Assembly (NCBI GenBank): GCA_965199845.1
Contig: CBDATZ010000052.1
Location: forward strand, 124,001 to 188,000
Length of the DNA: 64,000 nt
Direction of reading: 5' to 3'
Source of the DNA: Ilyomonas sp965199845
Lineage (GTDB): Bacteria > Bacteroidota > Bacteroidia > Chitinophagales > Chitinophagaceae
Shown piece after piece: positions 42,205 to 49,353 of the stretch. The notes beneath the pieces were generated by a model that had not been told where the DNA came from, searched no databases, and was given only the letters and a program-made list of their open reading frames with translations. A program made the translations under genes and the position numbers. Within the stretch, counting starts at the first letter, position 1; each line of letters begins with the position of its first letter.

Positions 42205-42335
42205 CCAACGGATTAGTATTGCCGAAGGCGGGCCATTCTTAATACTATCGCTCGGTAGAATTGCAGATGTTGAATTATTCCGGTCAGTCCAATAGATATT
42301 GTTAAGCCCCGCTTTTGGCAATACCGTGTTGGCGG
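42205..42335 (-). repeat. attC-like palindrome, the best-formed copy
   Basis: On minus the left arm is CCGCCAACACGGTATTGCC-AAAA-GCGGGGC and the right arm is GGCCCGCC-TTC-GGCAATACTAATCCGTTGG. Two blocks pair in each arm: outer CCAAC/GTTGG and inner TATTGCC/GGCAATA, then GCGGG/CCCGC. This outer-box, spacer, inner-box layout is that of an integron attC (R and L boxes). It overlaps the last codons of the 42302 gene and precedes the 42177 gene. Confidence 0.55.
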
Positions 42336-42490
42336 TTCGTGCTTTTGGTCCTGCGGCTTTTCAGGTCTGCCAGGCGCTCTTTGTCGGCTTTGATAAATTC
42401 ACTAATAGCTTGCTTTTGTTTATCTGTCAGCGGTTTTCCATTGATTACAAAGTCAACACCGTCTGGTTCTTTTATATATCCCATAATCAT
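42302..42490 (-). CDS. Small protein paired with the broken 42487-43016 gene
   Basis: 62 residues (60 from the second Met). Start IMGYIKEPDGVDFVINGKPL then TDKQKQAISEFIKADKERLA; the form 'Y.KEP.GVDFVI...PLT...R..IS.FI..YK' matches a small-protein family I recall from Bacteroidota mobile regions. Its ATG overlaps the stop of the upstream gene (ATGA), so the two are translationally coupled. The last ~11 residues are encoded by the attC-like palindrome, so the native end may be different. A toxin-antitoxin or accessory pair is possible on arrangement alone. Confidence 0.55.
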   Translation of the reverse strand: MIMGYIKEPDGVDFVINGKPLTDKQKQAISEFIKADKERLADLKSRRTKSTNRQHGIAKSGA

Positions 42491-43016
42491 CTGTTTTTAA
42501 AGTATTTGTCTACTATACTGTTTGCAGCTAAGGTATTTATAATCATCAGTTGTCCACCAAACGTTGTTGCATTCAGTGTCTTTTGGTAATGTTCAATTAG
42601 GCGTGTCTTTGCTGTGGATGAAACGTAACCGTCAAAGCCATGTTGAAAAGAAATTTTGCAAGCATGAGCTACAAGATTTCCTGCAACGCCTTCATACAGT
42701 TTGTTTCTCCCCAAATGGAAGGTGCGTTTTCAAGCAAATTTATGTACACATGGTCTGTGTTAATTGTAAAACTGATTGCGCCTTGAACGATATTCGGATT
42801 ATTTACAATAGTCAACTTGTACACTTCTCTGGTATTATCATCCAATTCCTTTTTCCAGTTGAAGTTCCAACCATTCTTTTTTGTAATCTGTTTTAGGTCA
42901 GCTTTGGTCAATCGTAAAACTTCAGTCTGGAAACTGTCGCCTGAAACGGTATTACGGATTGAGTTTGTCAGGAAGTCAACCTCAAAATCAAGTTCTGTTT
43001 CTTTTCGTTTTTTCAC
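42487..43016 (-). pseudogene. Frameshifted protein of unknown function coupled to the small 42302 gene
   Basis: Two overlapping ORFs make one product. The upstream one gives RKETELDFEVDFLTNSIRNT to INTDHVYINLLENAP, then loses frame; the other frame continues LGRNKLYEGVAGNLVAHACK to DKYFKNR. The break is a one-base indel in a CCATTTGGGG stretch at about 42708-42714. The rebuilt protein of ~175 residues has a GNAT-like alternation (a 'VYINLLENAP.N.G..K.Y.GVAG.L.A.AC' region that could be an acetyl-CoA loop), which is only suggestive. Confidence 0.6.
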
Positions 43017-43142
43017 CTTACGAATTTACAATTTTTCTGATTGTCTGGCAAGTTGATATGGCAATTGCAGGAGATCGCATAGAATACATATTGCATCTTT
43101 GAGCAGATATAACAACTGTTGCTTTTTTTCGTTTATCGGACA

Positions 43143-44102
43143 ATGTCAAAAATGATTTATTACCCTATAATTGCATCCGGTTTATTGCTTACTGCTATGG
43201 TTGCTAAAGGACAAGATACGCATTTTGCAGGAGTGCAGGACATGAATATCTGGTACAACCCCGCTTTGAAAACTAACATGACGGCACTGGTATGTATTAA
43301 CCTGCACAGTGTTAAGTATCCGAATATTATCTCCTATACAAGTAAAGCGATTACGTTTGAATTACCACTCGTTGGCAAAGAAAAAACAGACTACAATAAC
43401 ATTCCTTTTGTCAACCTCGCAGCCGGAATCAATACAGACAATTCAAGTGACGGGTTCCTGAAAGCATCAACGGCAATGCTATCCCTATCGTATGCGTTGC
43501 CATTGAACGAAAACAATACTTACTTAGCAATAGGATGTCAGGGTAATTACTCGTTTAACCGGGTTGGCGCCGATGTCGTTTACCAATTTCCTCCTCATTT
43601 TGATAAGTATGGTGCCTTGAATGAGGCTTTAACAACAGACCCTTATGCGTCAGGATATAACTATGGATATTTTACAGCAGGCGTTGGAACTGCTCTCTTT
43701 CATAGCGGAGAACAAAGACAATGGTATGTTGGTGGTTCTGTGCGCCATTTTAATCATCCCTATACCGAATGGACTTATTCAGCCCGTCTGCCCTCAAATT
43801 ATAGCATTGAAGCTGGTTATGAATCTGCTATTAACGATGTAGGTTATATCGGTGGCTATGCAAACTTCACCTGGCAGGCTGGCATGAATGAGCAATTCAT
43901 TGGAATTCGCTACACCCATCATCTTAATGATAGTACAAACAATGCACTTTTCCTAGGCACTTGCTACCGCCCTGGTAATGCCTTCGTACCAGATGCTGGT
44001 GTTAAAATCGGAGCAAATCGCATTACGTTCTATTATGAGATTAACATACCTCAAAACTATCACCGTAGAGCATTTGAATTTTCCTACCAGCTGAATCTGT
44101 AA
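43143..44102 (+). CDS. PorP/SprF family type IX secretion-associated outer membrane protein
   Basis: 319 residues from ATG 43143 (MSKMIYYPII). Signal peptide IIASGLLLTAMVAKGQD, then the family start THFAGVQDMNIWYNPALKTN. Regular beta strands of a 14-stranded barrel follow (LAAGINTDNSSDGF, AIGCQGNYSFNRV, YVGGSVRHFNHPY, GYANFTWQAGMNEQFIGIRY), ending FEFSYQLNL with an aromatic-rich C-terminus. PorP/SprF proteins serve T9SS secretion or gliding, usually next to a large adhesin that they help to export. Here no adhesin lies beside it; the T9SS-sorted S74 protein is 25 kb away. Confidence 0.8.
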   Translation: MSKMIYYPIIASGLLLTAMVAKGQDTHFAGVQDMNIWYNPALKTNMTALVCINLHSVKYPNIISYTSKAITFELPLVGKEKTDYNNIPFVNLAAGINTDNSSDGFLKASTAMLSLSYALPLNENNTYLAIGCQGNYSFNRVGADVVYQFPPHFDKYGALNEALTTDPYASGYNYGYFTAGVGTALFHSGEQRQWYVGGSVRHFNHPYTEWTYSARLPSNYSIEAGYESAINDVGYIGGYANFTWQAGMNEQFIGIRYTHHLNDSTNNALFLGTCYRPGNAFVPDAGVKIGANRITFYYEINIPQNYHRRAFEFSYQLNL

Positions 44103-44353
44103 AATTGCTTTGTCATATACATCCTCGTTTTGTCTCAGGCGGTATATAGTCGCCATTTGTTTTATACTTATAAAGTCTATACATGACTCACCATTCGGGA
44201 GACAGTTACCTGGTTCAAAATAATTTCCAATAACAGAAATGAAATATCATTTGTACAGGTCTTTAAACGACCCGGGGTACAGGTAATTTTTGCGATACAA
44301 AGAACCTCAGCAGTATTTTACTGTTGAGAAAGCCAAAACTTAACTTAGTAAAA

Positions 44354-44497
44354 CTGCCTGTAAAAAAATGCTTACTGCCATAGCAGCTGACGTCTCTCAT
44401 TCAGCAGAAGGAATTCTATGAAATGGTATATCTTTAACAAGGCTGACACGGCGCTAATGTTCGCTATAGACAGCAACCAGGGAACCGTTGGGCGCAA
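44354..44497 (+). repeat. attC-like palindrome upstream of the 44514 gene
   Basis: Begins CTGCCTGTAAAAAAATGCTT and ends AACCGTTGGGCGCAA; the box GTTGGGC (44487-44493) is an exact GTTRRRY, 20 bp before the ATG. Inverted copy of 35228-35357 (shared GCCATAGCAGCT, CTCTCATTCAGCAG, AAAGATATAC-type core and ATAGCG), 9 kb apart. Confidence 0.55.
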
Positions 44498-44513
44498 CTC
44501 CAAAAATTAAATT

Positions 44514-45422
44514 ATGAAAGGCTTACTACTTGAATCAATTATTAGTCCTGACTGGTTGAAGTATGGTTTCATCGGACTTGTTGCAATTGTTAATTTCCTT
44601 TTTTACTTTATAATTAAACCCTTAATAAAAAATGAACCTAATAAGAAATTTTGGACAATTACATTTCTTATTGCTTCTTTAGTTTTATTAATTTTTGGTG
44701 GTATCTCATCCTACTTTAGTGACAAAATGAAATTTGATAACAAAAGAAATGTGGATTCCGTTGAGGTTTCTAATATGGACCTGCAAAAAAAATTAGCGAT
44801 TTATACGGATAGATCACCAGAAGGCGATTCTTTAAAGCTGAGAATGGAAGCCAACAAAGTAAAATATGATTCGCTTTCTGATATTAACAAACAACTTGAA
44901 CAAAATGTTTCTATTCAACAAGATATTATTTCTGATTTAGTAATGAACACCATTATTCAATCACTGGAAACGGATTTAGTAGCAACATCTGGTAAGTCAC
45001 AAATCAAAAACAAAATTGAAGACGTAGATTTTAAAAGGATGAGAAGGGCTGTTTTCTTAAATTTTTTATCTTTTAATGCTGACCCAAACATACTGCGACG
45101 TACCCTCATCACTTATCGAAAGCAAAATGCAGAACCCAGCTTAAATGATATTAACAGGATAATTTCCGATTTGCCAAATCTGATGAGAGTAAGATTGAAA
45201 TGGCTTAAACAAGAAGCAATACCGGCGTTGGAGGCAGATATTAAATTTTTGGAAGAAAGTCCTATAACCCAAAGAAGCGCATTCGCATCCGTAAAACTTC
45301 CTCCTGAAGCCATTATTTTAGAAGTTTCCGAAGACAATGGAGGCAATAAAGAAACCGTAGAAGATTTAACAGCTTTAAAAAAAGAAAGAGATTTATTAAT
45401 AAAAACACTGTCTTCCTTGTAG
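44514..45422 (+). CDS. Orphan membrane protein with coiled coil, cassette-like
   Basis: 302 residues. Two transmembrane helices near the N-terminus (YGFIGLVAIVNFLFYFIIKP and FWTITFLIASLVLLIFGGIS), then a long cytoplasmic or periplasmic helical part with a coiled coil (DSLKLRMEANKVKYDSLSDI, NKQLEQNVSIQQDIISDLV). A C-terminal helical region follows with NAEPSLNDINRIISDLPNLM. No family recognised. The gene is framed by attC-like sequence on both sides: an exact GTTGGGC box 20 bp before its ATG, and 13 bp after the stop a CTAACCAGAGTATTGCCAAA arm like that of the 42205 site. Its AT-rich composition fits a foreign gene. Confidence 0.65.
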   Translation: MKGLLLESIISPDWLKYGFIGLVAIVNFLFYFIIKPLIKNEPNKKFWTITFLIASLVLLIFGGISSYFSDKMKFDNKRNVDSVEVSNMDLQKKLAIYTDRSPEGDSLKLRMEANKVKYDSLSDINKQLEQNVSIQQDIISDLVMNTIIQSLETDLVATSGKSQIKNKIEDVDFKRMRRAVFLNFLSFNADPNILRRTLITYRKQNAEPSLNDINRIISDLPNLMRVRLKWLKQEAIPALEADIKFLEESPITQRSAFASVKLPPEAIILEVSEDNGGNKETVEDLTALKKERDLLIKTLSSL

Positions 45423-45433
45423 GACAGAACAGC

Positions 45434-45465
45434 CACTAACCAGAGTATTGCCAAATAGTAGGATT
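45434..45465 (+). repeat. Half attC-like site after the 44514 gene
   Basis: CACTAACCAGAGTATTGCCA aligned with CCAACACGGTATTGCCAAA at the outer end of the 42205-42335 palindrome: outer AAC box, then TATTGCC. No matching right arm follows, so the site seems truncated. Confidence 0.35.
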
Positions 45466-45488
45466 AGCTATGAATTTTAAAATCATCC

Positions 45489-45626
45489 ATGAGAATATTA
45501 TTTGCCTTTCTGTTAATGCTGTCATTTGGAAGAGCTATATCTCAACAATTACCTACTAAAGATGGACAAGTATTTTATGAAGAAATCGATTCTGTTAAAG
45601 GCTCCATAGATGAACTGTACAGTTAA
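45489..45626 (+). pseudogene. Truncated DUF4468-like secreted protein (N-terminus only)
   Basis: 45 codons: signal peptide RILFAFLLMLSFGRAISQ, then LPTKDGQVFYEEIDSVKGSI and DELYS, stop. This is the usual start of DUF4468/TBP-like-fold secreted Bacteroidota proteins ('LP..DG.V.Y.EI..V.GSKDELY.RA..W'), cut right after the first helix begins. The adjoining DNA at 45627 belongs to the 3' side of the DUF2807 gene, so a deletion probably removed the rest. Confidence 0.55.
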
Positions 45627-45637
45627 TTGAAGCCGAA

Positions 45638-46384
45638 CTAATTCATTTTATCTACGTGCAACTCGCCGATGTGTAACCCTTTCCTGATTATCGGATTGCC
45701 CGCATAATGCAGTTTCGCTTCACCAAAAGCAGTAATCTGAATCTTATCCGAAACATTCATTGTAAAATCGGCTTCTCCATACGCTGTTATCTTACCGCTT
45801 TTGCCATCCATAGAAAGGCTGTTTATATTTCCTTCTCCATACGCCGTATAGGTTTGGGAGGTAGCAGAACCCGACAGAAACCTTACTTTGCATTCCCCAT
45901 ATGTAACGACTGCCAGATCGTCCACCTTTATCTCATTCAACGTTACATCAGATTCTCCATAAACTCTCAGGGCAAAATGATCGCCTGTGATAGCGCTCTT
46001 ACACAACTGCTTTTCGTCACCCCTTATCGAAAGTTCACGTAATGTTTTGTAATGGATGGTTGCCGTTACCACTGTTCCCTGGTAAACAGAATGTTTTTCT
46101 TTATATCCATTTTGGTAATCCTTTTCATTCTTTTCAATATCTTTTGCCCCTTCTAAATATACACGAAGCGTTTTATTTTCGACTTCAATATGAATCTTGC
46201 TTTTATCAATTGTAATGCTCTCTATGCTTACACTTTCATCGCTGCCTTCTACAAACGTTACCTGTATGTGCGGGCTCACAATAATCTTGTCAAAAGGCTT
46301 CACAGCCGTTACCGTTTGCGCAAACGAACCGGCAAAAACGAGCAAAGCAATACTAAACATGACGTACCTGATAGTCTGTGTCAT
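45638..46384 (-). CDS. DUF2807 (GIN domain, putative autotransporter-head-like) secreted protein
   Basis: 248 residues. Signal peptide YVMFSIALLVFAGSFAQTVT. The remainder is a right-handed beta-helix type GIN domain (head_GIN_2/DUF2807): FDKIIVSPHIQVTFVEGSDE at the start, then regular ~20-residue coils ending in G: LRVYGESDVTLNEIKVDDLA, VVTYGECKVRFLSGSA, YTAYGEGNINSLSMDGKSGK, ITAYGEADFTMNVSDKIQIT, AFGEAKLHY. The YGE/FGE motif recurs at each turn. Periplasm or cell surface; a structural or binding role is usual for the family. It lies 158 bp after the permease gene at 46543, same strand. Confidence 0.85.
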   Translation of the reverse strand: MTQTIRYVMFSIALLVFAGSFAQTVTAVKPFDKIIVSPHIQVTFVEGSDESVSIESITIDKSKIHIEVENKTLRVYLEGAKDIEKNEKDYQNGYKEKHSVYQGTVVTATIHYKTLRELSIRGDEKQLCKSAITGDHFALRVYGESDVTLNEIKVDDLAVVTYGECKVRFLSGSATSQTYTAYGEGNINSLSMDGKSGKITAYGEADFTMNVSDKIQITAFGEAKLHYAGNPIIRKGLHIGELHVDKMN

Positions 46385-46542
46385 CTGGTTTTGTTTATAT
46401 GATTGAACGCATAACTAATTATCTTGTTACACATTCATAAATCCTTATTCTATTTGGCAACGTCTCATTCTAAATCTGCCACATCCTTCATCGCACAATT
46501 GCATCAAACATCTTACATTTAACATCGTACATCAAAAGGACC

Positions 46543-49011
46543 CTACTCCGTCCTTAAGCTTTTCACCGGGGTAGCTATGGCTGCTTTGACAGAATGAAAG
46601 CCAATGGTAGCAAGTGCTGTCAGTATAACCAGCAAACCTGCCGCCACAAACAACCATGGGCTAATGGAGATACGGTATGCAAAGCCCTGCAGCCAGTTAT
46701 GCATGATATAGTATGCTACCGGTGAAGCAATAATAATGGATATGAATACCAGCTTGATAAAGTCTTTTGATAGTAAGGTAATGATATTGACTACAGAAGC
46801 GCCCAGCACTTTCCTAACGCCGATTTCTTTTGTGCGTTGCACCGTAGCGAAGAGTGATAAGCCAAGCAAGCCGAGGCAGGCAATGCAAATGGCAAAGCCG
46901 GAAAACAGGCTGAATATTTTTTCAAACAACAGGTCGTCGCTGTATTGCCGATTAAACTTCTCATCCAGAAAGTAATAATCGAAAACGTTGTTGGGAAAAA
47001 AGGCTGCATACTTTGCCTTAATGGCTGCCAGGGTAGCTGACAGGTATTTTGTATCGGCTTTAATGCAAATGGGGTTGTCGGTACCGTAGCTGGGCACCAG
47101 TATAGTAGGCTCAATGGGGTAGCGCAACGATTTCTGGTGAAAATCATTTACCACGCCAATGATGTCCCAGGCTTTATCGCCGGCGCCGAACTGTATCGTT
47201 TTCCCGATGGCACCGGCAGGCGATGAAAAGCCGAGCAGTTTCACCGCCGATTCATTCAGAATAAAACTGTGCAGCTTATTGCCGTCAGGGTTGTAATCGG
47301 TATTAGTAAAGTTTCTGCCCGCCACAATCTTTGCATTGAATACCTTAACAAAATCGGCATCCACACTCACATTGCGCATCGTAACGTTATCGCCCCTCTT
47401 ATCCGTGCGGTGCACATCAAAAGCTCTTGATAGTTCGTCGTCGGCCGTTTTGCCAATTGCCGAGGCTCCATAAACATGCGGTAACTGTGCCAGCTCGTTT
47501 TTAAAACTGTTTTCTTTATCAATAAATGAAGAATCCCAACTGGTAAGCAATGGCGGCTTTACAATCAGTATCTGTGATAAGTTGATGCCCAGGTTTTGTT
47601 GATTGACATACCTGATTTGCTTATACACCACCAATGAGCTGATAATCAAAATGATGGTAACGGTAAACTGCCCCACCACCAATACTTTCCGGAGCCAAAT
47701 CCCTTTGGTGGATGCCGTAAATTTTCCTTTCAGAACAGATACCGGTTTAAAGGCAGACAATACAAACGCGGGATAAAAGCCCGACCCTGCCATGCCGGAG
47801 AGCATAAACAACAGGAGCAGCAGCAGAAGCGAATACCCGTTAAGCCCGTTGCCAACAAACAAATAAGACAGAGACAGAGGCTGCTCAACAAGGCTGTTAA
47901 ACTTGTCCTGCACCAGGAACACGATAACCAGGGCGATAACCAACGCTAACAGGTTCAGGATCAGCGATTCGGTTAAGAATTGCCGTATCAGCTGTACTCT
48001 GGTAGCGCCGGTTACTTTACGGATACCCACTTCCTTCGCGCGCTCGAGTGATTTTGCGGTGGAGAGATTCACATAATTGATCCATGCAATCACGATAATC
48101 ATCACAGCTACAATAAGCAAACCCCAAACTGCAGTAGCATTACCGGTTCTGCCGATTTCATATTCATAATCCGAATACAAATGTGCTTTGAGCAAGGGTT
48201 GCAGGAAAAATTTTTCGTCGCTGCCGCTTACTTTATTGCCCCTGAAATATTTCTGGCTAAAAGCGCCCAGTTTTGCCTGTACTGCTTTGTAATCGGTTCC
48301 ATGTTTCAGCTGGATATAATGCCAGAAATCAGAATCGGTAAAATCATAATCAGCTTGACTCCATTTCTCCGCACCACCACGGTACAGAGAATTGTAAGAC
48401 ACGAGGAAATCAAAACTAAGGTGAGAGTTCTGGGGCACATCAGCACAGATGGCCGTTATTTTATAGGGCGTTGGGTTCCTGGCAATCAGGATGGTTTTGC
48501 CGATAAGAGATTGATAATTGCCACCCTTAACGCCAAAGATTTTATCAGCCAGACTTGCCGAGAGAATGGCAGAGTTGGGTTCCTTCAGTCCGCTGATTTT
48601 ATCGCCTGCAAGCATTGGGTAGGAAAACATGGAGAGAAACGAATTGTCAACCGCCAGCGCGTTTAGGTCGTCTTCTTTTTTATCGCCATGTGCAATGATT
48701 TGTTGCCCGAAAGGTTCTACCCGCGTTGCATTGACCACTTCGGGATAATCGGTCAGCAGGGCTTTGCTGATGCCTGAATACGTGATGGTACCATGCTGCA
48801 CTAGTTTTCCATCCTGGTAACGGTCATTGGTAATGCGGTAGAGGTCGTTGGCATTCTCGTTAAACCTGTCGAAACTGAACTGGAAACTTACATACTGTAG
48901 TATCAGCAGGCACGCTGCCATGCCTAAAGATAGCCCGGCTATATTGATAAAAGCATGTACTTTATTCCTGACAAGATTGCGCCACGCTGATTTTATATAG
49001 TTGCTGAACAT
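46543..49011 (-). CDS. FtsX/MacB-type ABC transporter permease
   Basis: 822 residues. Begins SNYIKSAWRNLVRNKVHAFI, then TM1, a MacB_PCD domain, FtsX repeat 1 with IVIAWINYVNLSTAKSLERA and KEVGIRKVTGATRVQLIRQF, a second periplasmic domain, and FtsX repeat 2 with RTKEIGVRKVLGASVVNIIT; ends ATPVKSLRTE. It has its own sigma-54 type promoter (49059-49074) and upstream palindrome. The DUF2807 gene may be read from the same transcript. A permease without ATPase: it must borrow an ATPase encoded elsewhere. Inner membrane. Confidence 0.92.
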   Translation of the reverse strand: MFSNYIKSAWRNLVRNKVHAFINIAGLSLGMAACLLILQYVSFQFSFDRFNENANDLYRITNDRYQDGKLVQHGTITYSGISKALLTDYPEVVNATRVEPFGQQIIAHGDKKEDDLNALAVDNSFLSMFSYPMLAGDKISGLKEPNSAILSASLADKIFGVKGGNYQSLIGKTILIARNPTPYKITAICADVPQNSHLSFDFLVSYNSLYRGGAEKWSQADYDFTDSDFWHYIQLKHGTDYKAVQAKLGAFSQKYFRGNKVSGSDEKFFLQPLLKAHLYSDYEYEIGRTGNATAVWGLLIVAVMIIVIAWINYVNLSTAKSLERAKEVGIRKVTGATRVQLIRQFLTESLILNLLALVIALVIVFLVQDKFNSLVEQPLSLSYLFVGNGLNGYSLLLLLLLFMLSGMAGSGFYPAFVLSAFKPVSVLKGKFTASTKGIWLRKVLVVGQFTVTIILIISSLVVYKQIRYVNQQNLGINLSQILIVKPPLLTSWDSSFIDKENSFKNELAQLPHVYGASAIGKTADDELSRAFDVHRTDKRGDNVTMRNVSVDADFVKVFNAKIVAGRNFTNTDYNPDGNKLHSFILNESAVKLLGFSSPAGAIGKTIQFGAGDKAWDIIGVVNDFHQKSLRYPIEPTILVPSYGTDNPICIKADTKYLSATLAAIKAKYAAFFPNNVFDYYFLDEKFNRQYSDDLLFEKIFSLFSGFAICIACLGLLGLSLFATVQRTKEIGVRKVLGASVVNIITLLSKDFIKLVFISIIIASPVAYYIMHNWLQGFAYRISISPWLFVAAGLLVILTALATIGFHSVKAAIATPVKSLRTE

Positions 49012-49058
49012 CGGTATTTTTTTTTGTCGGCAAAAAGAAAAGAATCACACAGTCTTTT

Positions 49059-49074
49059 TTCAACGCGTGTACCA
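49059..49074 (-). promoter_or_regulatory. Sigma-54 type promoter of the 46543-49011 permease gene
   Basis: On minus TGGTACACGCGTTGAA: TGG at -24, TTGA at -12, 48 bp before the ATG. Aligns with 51877-51892 over the full length (TGG.ACAC.CGTTGAA). Confidence 0.65.
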
Positions 49075-49119
49075 ATGTTGAAAACCGCTGCCAGCTTGTT
49101 TTTTGGATTATCTTATCAA

Positions 49120-49147
49120 AAAAGGTGTTCGATAATGAACACCTTTT
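49120..49147 (-). promoter_or_regulatory. Upstream palindrome: candidate enhancer, also a possible terminator
   Basis: On minus GGTGTTCATTATCGAACACC (49143-49124): a perfect 7-bp palindrome with 6-bp centre, 50 bp upstream of the -24 element. Extended by A/T pairs it forms an 11-bp hairpin (49120-49130 with 49137-49147) with T-rich ends on minus, so it could also end transcripts of the 49354 gene. Confidence 0.6.
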
Positions 49148-49353
49148 GTACGGTTGTGTGGTAATACAGCAAGCTTGCTATTTTTATGAGGCGTTTGTTT
49201 CGAAGATGTAATGAAAAGGCGAAGGGCTGTATGTCAGTTGTAAACAAGGTGTGCATTTGTCATGGACTATCATACCAACATGTCATAAATGTCGATACAA
49301 CGAAGTAAAAGTTTATCAGCTTCTCTATACTGAGTAATCGCTTGTTACAGCCT

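Noticed and set aside
49120..49147. Hairpin taken only as a terminator
   Set aside because: The same palindrome lies at the same distance upstream of the sigma-54 box in two other loci, so a regulatory role is preferred; termination is left open.
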